From NCBI GenBank assembly GCA_043228905.1, contig JBHGNT010000001.1, positions 28,148,001 through 28,212,000 of the forward strand: a stretch of DNA of 64,000 bases. The letters run 5' to 3'. The notes under the pieces were generated by a model. That model made no database searches and was not told where the DNA came from. It saw nothing but the letters and a program-made list of their open reading frames with translations. Origin of the DNA: Azolla caroliniana. Taxonomy: Eukaryota > Polypodiophyta. Of the stretch, positions 49,501-58,957 are shown piece by piece; positions within the stretch are counted from its first letter, which is position 1; the number at the start of each line of letters is the position of its first letter. The position numbers and the translations under genes were made by a program.

Positions 49501-51046
49501 GGGGAGCTTTAGGAGATGTCTTGTTTGCTTTCTTCCGGTTAAGTAAGAGCCCAAAAGTTATCCCTGGCAACGTCTTACCAAAATGTACTCCGATCACTGA
49601 GACGCCGGACCAGACGACCATATCTCTATTGTTTAGCTTACCTTTGACAAAATCCGATATACCTTTCTTTAGTGCTGCAAAAGCATCCTCCTTTAGAAGC
49701 CGAAAATATGTCTCGATGTAATCCTCTGTTCTCTCGTAGCCCCCGATGAGCTTTGCAACTGGTAGCCTCACGTTACGAGACAAAACAGATGCCATCTCGG
49801 ACATTAGTGGAACCAAAGGAGACTTTCTCCAAGTGATGAGACTGGGATCATCCGTCTCAGCTCTTTTGGAGTCGGCCAAAACAGCAATAACCTGCAGAGT
49901 GAAATTGGAGTTGTTTGCGTTGTGATCTCCACCGATAACTGATTGTGCGGTTTCTAGGTTTTGGATAACATCGAACAGATACGGCAACTCTTGGGGAAGC
50001 ACTTTGAGTGTGGCTAGCACAAACGCTTTGATGGATTGGATGAGGGAATGGAGAGGTTTTCCCCACGCGGACTCTACCTTGGATCTCTTGTCTGCGATGT
50101 GGTGGCTCTGGGAGAGCTTCTCCAGGTGCCCAAACTCGGCCGGTGGGATGGAATGAGGAGGTTCAATAATGTCTGACAGTACATTACATATGGCAGACAA
50201 GAAGACACTGGGGCTCCGAGTGAAAATGGAGACAAATTCCTTCACTTTGGGAGAGGAACGCAGAGAGCTCTGTGATGTCGTGCAAGGCTCCTCCAAGATA
50301 GAGATGGCGACCTTGAGCAGTTGCAGAGTATGGCGGAGGTGATTGGATGGGTGAGAAAGGAGGAGGCGGAGGGGTGCAGGTGCCAGAGTGAGCTCTCGCA
50401 GGACCATTGCCTTCCGATGAGGTGAAGCAGCAGGGGCCATTGGATCTTTTTCTTCTTCTTCTTCATCATCATCATCATCATCATCTTCATTTTCATCTTC
50501 ATCTTGGGGATGCTTCAGGCACAGGGAGAGGAGGCGTTGAAGGTAGTCGGACATATCAGCGGCGCTTCTGGAGGAGCAGGCGACAAGGCGGGTGTACTGA
50601 GCTCGTGGCTTCCCAGGGATCATTCCGCCGCCGCCGCCGCCGCCATGTGTCATGAATTGGAGGGTGTCTCCGACTCGAAGGGTGATGAGGCCCGTGTGGC
50701 AGCTACTACTACTACTCCTACTCCTACTCCTAATGTCCATGTCCATGTCCAGAAGTAGATCCACGGGAGGCAATCGGAAGTAGACCCCGGCGTTGTTGTT
50801 CTGATCATTCCTGCTACTAATGCTGTCAGCAGGAGGAGGAGGAAGTTGTTCAGAGATCCGAGGAGGCGTTTGGATTGAGGGTGACAAGAGTCGTAAGAAG
50901 CCATAGCCATCGTCTGGGTTGAGGTGGCTTATTTGTCCTCTCTGCAATGCTGATGGTGATGGTGATGGTGATGGTAATCGTAATCGTGATGGTGATGGTG
51001 ATGGTGATGGTGGAGCAGAATTCTTCTTCCACGCACTCATACTCAT
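43179..51046 (-). CDS. ZNFX1-like SF1 helicase with NF-X1 zinc fingers and two C-terminal PARP domains
   Basis: Eleven GT-AG exons, phases consistent throughout: 48952-51046, 47592-48313, 47279-47512, 46778-46962, 46339-46681, 45968-46048, 45029-45859, 44700-44942, 44216-44319, 43758-44112 and 43179-43583; about 1865 residues. Order: Ser/Pro-rich start; ZNFX1-type N-terminal region (YFRLLKEDAFAALKKGI near residue 450); UPF1-like helicase with Walker A GPPGTGKS split by intron 1, motif II VEESGE, GDHKQLRP, and TIDCFQGSE plus VAVSRAR; NF-X1-type Cys/His repeats (about 1260-1400); a Lys/Glu coiled coil; PARP domain 1 with H1550, Y1581, E1650; PARP domain 2 with H1768, Y1803 and Ile1843 where Glu is expected. 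The start follows an in-frame stop (TGA AGA ATG). In animals ZNFX1 binds RNA and acts in antiviral sensing and small-RNA inheritance; here ADP-ribosylation is added. Whether it acts on RNA or protein is unknown. Confidence 0.9.
44112..44942 (-). other. PARP catalytic domain 1, H-Y-E triad retained (exons 8 to 10)
   Basis: A segment RRVEKVTNIKLELAF leads into LLFHGTSDEG (H1550), then CYFATDSSKSA (Y1581) and, just past this interval in exon 10, DEYIVYD (E1650), followed by QAIPRYIVHY. The helix between Y and E is short, and GYDSVF is of the tankyrase/PARP14 style. On sequence this domain looks catalytically competent. Confidence 0.85.
45165..45690 (-). other. NF-X1-type zinc-finger array plus coiled coil
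   Basis: Within exon 7, Cys/His clusters follow the helicase: CKRPCNSELACLHYC, CHGRAHPPC, CGHSINCKC and CKYPCSKTLACGHPCTLPC, ending VCQKC. A charged helix (KILEMKEKELQRKKLEEK) then links to the first PARP domain. NF-X1 repeats bind zinc and, in relatives, nucleic acid or ubiquitin enzymes. Confidence 0.8.
50459..51012. repeat. In-frame trinucleotide and hexanucleotide repeats in exon 1 of the helicase-PARP gene
   Basis: The plus strand shows CTT/CAT runs at 50450-50490 (coding Glu and Asp), CCGCCG at 50630-50643 (coding Gly) and GATGGT hexamers at about 50949-51012 (coding alternating Ser-Pro). A similar GATGGT run lies in the leader at 51137-51168. Confidence 0.9.
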
Positions 51047-52605
51047 TCTTCAGACGTCTCAGGATTTTAATTGCAGGAGACACCCACAAACAAACAAACA
51101 AACAAACAGAAGAAGAAGAGCAGCAGCAGCAGCAGCGATGGTGATGGTGATGGTGATGGTGATGGGGTCAGCGTGAAGAAGGGGAATATACGTGACATGC
51201 AGGCTCTATATTATAATTTATACATACATATTTATATATGTCTGTATGTATGGTATGTATGATATGTACGTAACTTGATGGCTTGGGTCACATATGTAAT
51301 ACATACATACATAATTAATATGTATAATAAATTATGTATAATGATGGCTTGAACCTCGCACATACATACCATACATGATATAATACATACCATATGGCCC
51401 ATACCATACTCCATACTTTTAGTTACGTATCGTGTTTTTCTTATCCGCTAACTGTTTCATTTTTTATTTTAAATTATTCGTCAAACATACATACTGTGTC
51501 TGTCTATTAAACGCTTTATTATTAATGGATTGATAAATGTGGTACTATCTTGTTTTCTCTTATTCATTACTTAAATGTTTTATGTATGTATGTATATGTA
51601 CATAACATAGGAATAAGTAAAAAGTAAGGGCTGCTTCAATCGAATCGAACTCGAGAGTCGAGACCATCGGAGGATTGATTGGCTTGGATTCTCTTGAGTC
51701 TTCTCTCCCTCCTACATGTATGTATGTATGTATGTATGTATATGTATGTACGTATGTACGCTAACCATATGTACATATATAATATACCACTTGGACTTGC
51801 GCAACGTTAAAAAGACATGCTGCAAGAGGACCCTCCTATCTATCACTTCTCACCTGGTTCCCCATCCCAACATTCCACATATAGTGAAAAGCTAGGAAGT
51901 GACTCGAGCGACAGACAGGGTTTCTAGCTTTCCCCCATCCCAACATTCCACCGCTATTGAAGTGTAGTGTCCACGAGGTCATACAACTCCAACATGGTGA
52001 ACATCTTAAACTTCCACAACATGTGCTCCGTTTCGTCAAGCTTCTCCTCCAACGGCACTGGTGGCCGTGGCATTGATACTTGAAATTCTTGCTTCTGATT
52101 TCATTAATTGCCATATCTTAGCTAAAATGCTTCTGCAATCGCAAACCCTTTTTTTAAATAACACCTTTCTTGATAGAGGTTGTTAGATCATGCATTGTGG
52201 AATAGTTTACCGATTCCTTTTTGAGGCAAAGTTTGTGAACTTCGAGTCATTAAGTTGAGATGATAAACAACCATTTAAAATTCACTTTCATGTAGATGAT
52301 AAGGAATGGGTTGATTTTAGTGCAAGACACTATGGTGCTAATTAAAGAAGGATAATGGCAAATTTTATAGATAGGCCTATATTTGATTTGAGATCTCCTA
52401 GAAGTTATAAACTTGTTTGGTTGAAGATTTTCTACATTGAGAATTTTTATTGATTATTTCCTTCATTCTTCACCAAAGGTCGATTGATCATTTGTGGAAT
52501 ATACAAAGCCTTTCTATTGCATATGTGATAACAAGAGATGTCTGTTACAAATTAAATCATAGGCATGAATGGATGGCATATATGCTTTACAAGTTAATTG
52601 GCAGT
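51047..52605. other. 5' flank of the helicase-PARP gene, microsatellite-rich
   Basis: It contains GATGGT repeats in the presumed leader, AAAC repeats (51088-51109), TATG/CATA tetranucleotide runs (51230-51310 and 51716-51760) and a short imperfect repeat CCCATCCCAACATTCCAC at about 51863 and 51935. No gene was recognised; the ORF at 51836-52114 (minus) is Cys-rich but anonymous. Confidence 0.5.
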
Positions 52606-53050
52606 CTAATATACCCATTGCGTGGTTCCAAGTTGTAATGAAAAGCTATTGTCTAACAGATTTTCAATAATCTTCGTATTGGAGAATTCTTTAAGGTTTT
52701 GAGTCAAGACTGAAAAAATAACTGGAGCATGATTAGAGAAGGTAGTTCTTGACATTATATGTATTGTACCAGTTGCTGACAGAAATTTGCCAGATGAGTA
52801 GAATCTATCCAACCGAGATAAATTAGTACCATTTACACTCCAATTATTTGATATCAAAACAAAAGTGAGGTGTTTGTACGAACCATCTAAGGATCATGCC
52901 AAGCATCTAACATTTGTAAGGAACACACCAATTGTTCCCACATTGTTAATTCATGGCCATGTATTGTGATTGAGCTACCTCCCATTCTATCAATGGGGTT
53001 CTCAAGCATGTTGAAATCACCAATGATACACCATATTTGTTTTTGTTAAG
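52606..53050 (-). pseudogene. LINE endonuclease fragment (broken)
   Basis: Minus-strand frames read IIGDFNMLENPIDRMGG, then after stops NLSRLDRFYSS and NHAPVIF. GDFN, the RLDR segment and the S/N-H-A-P ending are motifs of the apurinic-type endonuclease at the start of plant L1 ORF2. Stops and the absence of a reverse transcriptase show decay. Confidence 0.72.
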
Positions 53051-54106
53051 AATTAGGTAGTTAATTCAAGGTTAATTAGTACCTAATTATGTGATTTAGC
53101 TAAGCGGAAGATTAAGTGATATGTGTGTGAGAGGAAGTTACACTTATGAACAATATAAGATCGGGGATGATTAACTCTATATTAAACTAGCATCATCATC
53201 ATCATCAAATACAAAAATACCCACAATGAGGTATATATACATCCATAGCAGTGTTGGGCAAAGTCCCAAGAACAGTGTTAGCGTTCCAGTTGGGTTGGGA
53301 CTTTTGCCGGCCAAGGTGGGGGACAACCGGAATTGATTCCAGCCAAGTTTTTCTACCAACCGGAATCTAGCCGGTTCAAAAAATATGAACCGGCTATTTA
53401 TGTTGTTTATGTAAAAAAAAAGGTGAAAAAGAGAACTTCTTATGTATTCTTTTTTTCTTTCCCCCTTTTTACCCCTTTTTACTGTTTTATATTCCCCCTC
53501 TTTTTGTTTTTCTCCCTCTCTATGTCTAATTTCTTGCTCGCTACTCCCGAGTCTAATATACCCATTATGTAGTTGCAATGTGTGTTACATATGGGGTGGT
53601 ATTCTTGTCTTCCATTTAGAGTTAAGGTTTCCATTTAGGGGGTTATGGTTAACAATCGGCAACGGAACCGCAAAACCTCTGCTTAACAGTTTGAACGGTT
53701 CGGTTCGGTTCAGGTTTAGGGTTTTTAAAACGGTTCGGTTCAGTTTTAACAGCCAGAAACCGCGGTTTAAACGGTTTAACCGTTATTTATTTATTTTTAA
53801 ATAAAAAAATTTAAAAATTGTTTTTAAACAATATTTTCATTTTTAGAAAGTTATTCTCACATTTTAGGAACAATCTTAAAAAATTTTAAAAATGAAATAT
53901 TATAAATTTAAAAAATTTTAAAATTAAAAATTAAAAATTTGACGTATGTTGAAAACCGAAACCGAACCACGAAACCACGATTTTTACGGTTTAATGGTTT
54001 AATGGTTTCGTGGTTCGGTTCGGTTCGGTTCAGGTTTCAAATTTTTTTAAACGGTTTGGTTGTTAGTTATGGTTGGGGAATTGCTCATTGGATATGCTCT
54101 TCAGAA
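53051..54106. other. Non-coding region with repeated CGGTTYGGTT words
   Basis: AT-rich sequence with two patches of GGTTCGGTT-type repeats (about 53690-53780 and 53950-54060). ORFs crossing it are repeat-driven. Nothing else was recognised. Confidence 0.5.
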
Positions 54107-54365
54107 GAGGAATATTGCTTTTGGATTGTTTTTCTTTTGTGCATTAGAGGTGTTCTAAAGAAGAGAGATATTGACTTTGGAGAGTGTTTCTTTTGCACAT
54201 TGGAGATGCTCTAAAGAAGAGGAATATTGCTTTTGGATTGTTTTTCTTTTGTGCATTAGAGGTGTTCTAAAGAAGAGAGATATTGACTTTGGAGAGTGTT
54301 TCTTTTGCACATTGGAGATGCTCTAAAGAAGAGGAATATTGCTTTTGGATTGTGTCTTTTGCGCA
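54107..54365. repeat. 112-bp tandem repeat built from two 56-bp half units
   Basis: Units start at 54107, 54219 and 54331 (GAGGAATATTGCTTTTGGAT), the third partial. Within each unit the second half (GAGAGATATTGACTTTGG...) is a diverged copy of the first, so the array has a dimer-of-56 structure. Confidence 0.9.
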
Positions 54366-55332
54366 TTGTCCTTAGAGGAATATTACTTTTGGATTGTCAA
54401 TTCTTAGACACTTTCAAATACATAATAATTGATTTCTCAAGATACGGAGCTTATGACATGTTCGAAGGATGTTGGATACCTTTGTTTTCTATACAAGCAC
54501 AATCGTGATTATATAATAATTTTTTAGCCAATTGAAAGGTAGTTTTCTTTCACAATTTTCAATGTTTGAAAATTCGAGGTTATTCTCATATGAGGGAGGA
54601 AGTTCAAACATGTGTTTTGGTTTACTACCATATTCAAATAACGTAAGGTGTGGCATGATCACATATGGATCCTTAGGGTCTCTTGGTCTTGATATTGTGA
54701 AATGCTCTCAAGAATAACTCCCTTTCCATTACGTTCTAAGTTACATTTTATAGACTAGTGTTATATGTTTTATGGTTAGGGTATGATAATGATAAAGATA
54801 GGAATAGGGCTAGCAATGATGGTAGATCGATAATGAATGTGTGATGATGAGAGAGGGCGTGAAGAACAAGACAACCATTGAGGGGTGGGGGGTGGTGCCT
54901 AGAATGGCTCCACCCCCCTCCTAAGGGGGTTCAACGTTAAGGGGAGAGAGAGGAAGAGAGATGACAAAGAGAGAGAGAGAGATTAAGAGAGAAATGTTCA
55001 TTCATCTTTCATTCATTTCCCATAAGGGGTTAAATAGGTACAAAGGGGTAGATCCACAAGGGTGCAAGCCCCCTTGGCATTCACACCTAGTCACTCACTC
55101 ACACCTCTTTGTATCTACCACACTCACACTTACATTCACACTCATAATTGTATAAAATCACACAAACATATCAACACATTACATCTTTCACCCTCACTTA
55201 TCACATTTATCAATCACCCATACATCTCGTACGGTAACACAATATCGCACGCCTGTGGGAGAGTGCCTTGCACGTCGATCCCACATGCCTTGATCATAAT
55301 TTTTCTTTGACTGGAATTTCCATCGGTCCTCT
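54366..55332. other. Unassigned region, possible retroelement flank
   Basis: It contains an AG-rich run near 54940-54990 and CACA-rich sequence at 55080-55150. The words GGGTTAAATAGGTACAAAGG look like the leader of an LTR element, but I could not define any repeat ends. No gene was recognised. Confidence 0.35.
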
Positions 55333-55520
55333 CAACGATCGACTCCCTCGATCAGAGCGCTTGACTCGAACATCTCCGTCGGTCAGCGACTCTTCTGTGA
55401 CACGAACATTCTTGTTCTGTCGACTTATGAACTTTGGTAACATCAACGATCGACTCCCTCGATCGGAGCGCTTGACTTGAACATCTCTGTCGGTCAGCGA
55501 ATCTTCATCAGTTCACGAAC
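55333..55520. repeat. 111-bp imperfect tandem duplication
   Basis: CAACGATCGACTCCCTCGAT starts at 55333 and again at 55444. Both copies continue with GAGCGCTTGAC and TCGGTCAGCGA. Confidence 0.88.
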
Positions 55521-56719
55521 TTCGGTAACATCATTTGGGTTGTCAAAAAATGTTGTATGTATGTGTGTTCCTTTTGTTCATTTTGTGAGTTGTGTGTTGA
55601 TCGCGTCCATTTCTTTTAGGTTGATGAGTTTTCAAATTTTCGTAGGTGCCCTTTGATTTTTAAAATTTGTATTATATACCCTCGAGTTTTGAAAATTTCA
55701 TTCAGTACCCCCAGGTTTATGAAATTTTAGACTGCTACCCTCAACATTTAAAATTTCTTCAGGTGCCCCTTATCATTCTCTTTTTCCCTCTTTTTTTCTT
55801 TTCTTGTTTCCTTCTTTTTTTTCTCTTACTTCTTGTTTTCTTCTTCTTCAACGTCTCTTCCTCTGTGTTTTCTATTTCTTCTTCCCTTTCTCTATTTCTT
55901 TCCTTCATCTCCGTTTTCTGTTTCTTCTTCCTTCTTTCACCACCGCTATGTCCGTTGTCCGTGCCTGTCATGCTTTGTTCTTGTGTGTTGTTGTGTGTCG
56001 TTGCGTCTATACGGCCTTCTCGGTTCATCTCCGTCTCTGTCTCTGTTTTCGTTTCTGTTTTCATCTCTGGCTCCATCGCCGTCACCGTCACCGTTGTCAT
56101 CACCATCACCATCACCATCTGTCGTCGTTGTTTGTCCGTCACTGTCGTCTGTTGGTTAGTCCTCGTCCAACGCTGTCTATCTGTGTCTCTGACTCTGTCT
56201 GGTCCGTCTGTCAGAACTGGCCGTCATTGTCTTTCCAGCCCTCTAGCCACTATTCGGTTGTCCGGTCCGTCGTTTCAACGTCATCACCGTTCCGGCCATC
56301 GGCTGTCCGGCCATTCCTGTCGCTTTTCGACGTGGTGTCGCCGTTCTGGTTGCTCTCTAGCCGCTCCGGCTGTTTGTCCGGTTGCTGATTTTTGCTGTCG
56401 CTGGTTGTCCGTGTCCGACCCTATCTCCCGGTCCTCCGTTCGTTTGTCTGGCCCATCCGGTCCGGCCATCTTCGTTGCTAATTTTTCGCCGCCGTTGCTG
56501 ATTATTTGCTGCCACTTCCGGTCGTTGTTCAGCTATTGTCCCAACCATTTGTCCGTTGTCTTCTGGTCGTGCGTTCGGTCTGTCCTCTTGGCCGCCTGTC
56601 TGCTTCCCCGGCCTTGTCCGACCCTCCGGCCGCTCCGGCTGCTACTGCCACTGTCCGGCTATTCCGATTGGTTTCCGGCCCTTCTGACCGCTCTTTCCAC
56701 TCAACGGAGCGATTTATTC
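55521..56719. other. Pyrimidine-rich then GTCCG-rich linker before the gypsy fragment
   Basis: About 55760-55930 is almost pure C/T. From 55960 the sequence is rich in CGTC and GTCCG words. A 356-codon frame crosses it, but its composition (Phe/Ser/Leu, then Ser/Arg/Pro) follows the base bias and no domain is visible. It might be degraded gag of the gypsy element that follows. Confidence 0.4.
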
Positions 56720-57770
56720 ATTAGGAATTTCTATTGATACTTATATAGAGGAAGTAGACTTCCATGTAATGAATCTTTCTACCACCGATGTAATACTGGG
56801 TTATCCCTGGTTTTATAATAAAAACTCTTCTTTATCTATTGATTGGGTTCATCATTCAATTACATTTGTACTGAACAATTGTACTCATTTTATTCAATGT
56901 GTAAAAAAACAATCCCTCTCGATTGTTTCCTCGTGTCCATCAATATCCGAGTTGTCTTGTTCTACTCTATTTTACTGTGTACTTGATCCGGACATTCACG
57001 TTTACAATATCGATAATGTCTCGGTTCAATTAACATATTTTGAACAACAACAACTTGATGAAATCTTAAATGATTTTCGTGATGTTTTTACGAGTGAACT
57101 ACCAGATGGCTTACCTCCTAAACGTAATATGGACCATCGTATAGAAATTGTACCTGGTGTTGCACCAATAAGTATACCTCCTTATCGCTTAAGTCGATCC
57201 GAAGAGGATGAGGTAGCTAAGCAACTCAAGGACTATTTACGAATGGGTTATATATGTTATAGCAAATCTCCATGGGGGGCACCAATTCTCTTGGTTAAAA
57301 AGAAAGAGGGCACATGGCGTATGTGTATTAATTACCGACGCTTGAATAAAGTGACGATCAAGAATTCGTATCTATTGCCCCGGGCTGACGATCTAATTGA
57401 CCGTCTTCAGGGAGCTCGGTATTTTACGAAACTTGATCTCCATACTGGCTACCATCAAATTCGTATAAGTGAGGACAATGTTCCTAAAACGGCATTTCGT
57501 ACGCGCTGTGGCCATTATGAGTTTCTGGTTATGCCTTTTGGTTTGACCAATGCTCCGGCTACATTTCAACAAGAAATGAATGACATTTTCCGAGAACAAC
57601 TTGGAAAATTTGTCGTTATTTTCTTGGATGATATTTGAGTTTATAGTCGTACATTACAAGAACATGTTAAACATGTCCGCTTTGTTTTACAAACATTGCG
57701 TGACAAACAGTTTTATGCGAAGATCTCAAAATGTGAGTTCTTCAAGAAATGAATTACTTATCTTGGACAT
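56720..57770 (+). pseudogene. Ty3/gypsy protease-reverse transcriptase fragment, interrupted by a second element
   Basis: The frame has the end of a retroviral-type protease (DVILGYPWF) and then a reverse transcriptase: a [12 protein letters not shown] lead-in, [62 protein letters not shown] and the catalytic FLDD. A TGA directly after FLDDI and a later TGA break it. Homology resumes as VYSR and ITYLGH and then stops at 57770, exactly where the GC-rich element begins. Codon use is AT-rich, like the surrounding genome. It is a dead plant-type gypsy copy. Confidence 0.92.
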
Positions 57771-57810
57771 TGTAAACGTAAGTGTTTGCGGAAGCGTAAA
57801 ATAGAGAACA

Positions 57811-57814
<4 letters not shown>

Positions 57815-57848
<34 letters not shown>
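57815..57848. repeat. (AG)n microsatellite within the LTR
   Basis: About 17 AG units near the 5' end of the putative LTR. Confidence 0.93.
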
Positions 57849-57849
<1 letters not shown>

Positions 57850-58413
57850 AGAACGTAATTTCCAAAATTATATGAAGACTCTACACATACACACTGTGCT
57901 AAGTAGCACTATTTATACAAGTCCTCTTGGGATTGACAGAAGTACCATGTACTTCAATGCTCACACGAGCATCTGACACTTACTACGAGACTATAGATAC
58001 CTAGTAGTCTATCCTATTCTAGGCTTCCGATTGGACTGCCGGTTACGGATTGCACCCGGCCTCCACTACTTGCCGGTTCGGTTGCTCACCGTCATACCGA
58101 ACCGTTTCGCCCGATCCGTTGTCGCGAAGAAAACCGTCCATAGGCGGAATCGGCGCACCTAGGCGTGGGAACCGGTTCTTCACGCGCGCAAGCTCCAAGT
58201 TGTACATAAAAGCGAATCAGGAGGATAATCGGCAGGAACGGGCCCTAACACAAGTGGAGACAAACACCGCGCGAACAGTCTTCTCGGTCGCGCGCGCGAG
58301 TTAAGGAACTGTACGGGTCGGCGGCGTAACTACGCGGATGCGTGAAGAACGGAGCGGATCCCTGTCCAAAAGGGACAGGGAATAAAGCTGACAGGACGGC
58401 CTGCTCGTCGGCC

Positions 58414-58420
58414 TATATAA
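58414..58420 (+). promoter_or_regulatory. TATA box of the LTR promoter
   Basis: TATATAA within GGCCTATATAAGGAGC, about 500 bases before the LTR end, a sensible place for the retroelement transcription start. Confidence 0.6.
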
Positions 58421-58917
58421 GGAGCAGGAAAGAGCTGTTGCAGGGATCTCCCGGGCAGAGAGGACGAAGTGCTGTCGGACCGTTTCTGGACGCTTCTCTC
58501 TCTGTTTCCTTCCTTCTTGAGCCCCATAGCTTTCTGTGCAGGGTTCCGAGGAGGCTCGCGCTGTTTCGAGGAACGCCCGAGTGCTTCCGGCAGCACCTCC
58601 GACCTGCTACCCCGTTTGTGCGTCGACGCGAACAGGCATCAGCATCTGTTCGCCGGCCTGTTCGGTTGTAACCAACCTGTGCCCCATCGAGGGTTGTAGT
58701 CGTGTTAGCAATTTTGATAATATACATATTTAGTCGTTCGCGTCTGTCTGTGTCGGTGTCTGGTCGCGTTCTCCGTGCTGAAGGGCCGTGTCCCTGTGTA
58801 TCCCCGGTCCTGCGTAGTCGGTTCTCTCTCTTCCTCCTCCCTCGCTTGCTCTTTGGTTCGAGACCCCCGCGGTCCCGCCTCATCTCCACACGCACTTGCG
58901 AAATATCTCGACATCTT

Positions 58918-58934
58918 TGGTGAACCCGACGTGA
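58918..58934 (+). other. Putative primer-binding site
   Basis: TGGTGAACCCGACGTGA begins with TGG, complementary to a tRNA 3' CCA, a few bases after the presumed LTR end and 24 bases before the gag start. I cannot name the tRNA. Confidence 0.45.
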
Positions 58935-58957
58935 AAGAGGCGGCAGAAGAGCAGAAG

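Larger units (their letters stand above)
57771..58913 (+). repeat. Probable 5' LTR of the GC-rich retroelement
   Basis: It begins TGTAAACG at the break in the older gypsy gene and would end CA at 58912-58913, just before the putative primer-binding site. It includes an AG microsatellite (57815-57848) and a TATA box (58414-58420). The right end is inferred because no second LTR is available for comparison. Confidence 0.6.

Noticed and set aside
55667-56737. 356-residue plus-strand ORF before the gypsy fragment
   Set aside because: It is rich in Phe/Ser/Leu and then Ser/Arg because the DNA is pyrimidine-rich and GTCCG-rich; parallel long frames exist in the other phases; no domain.
58775-58957. 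Upstream in-frame Met for the gag protein
   Set aside because: That extension would translate the LTR end and the primer-binding site; the Met at 58958 follows them.
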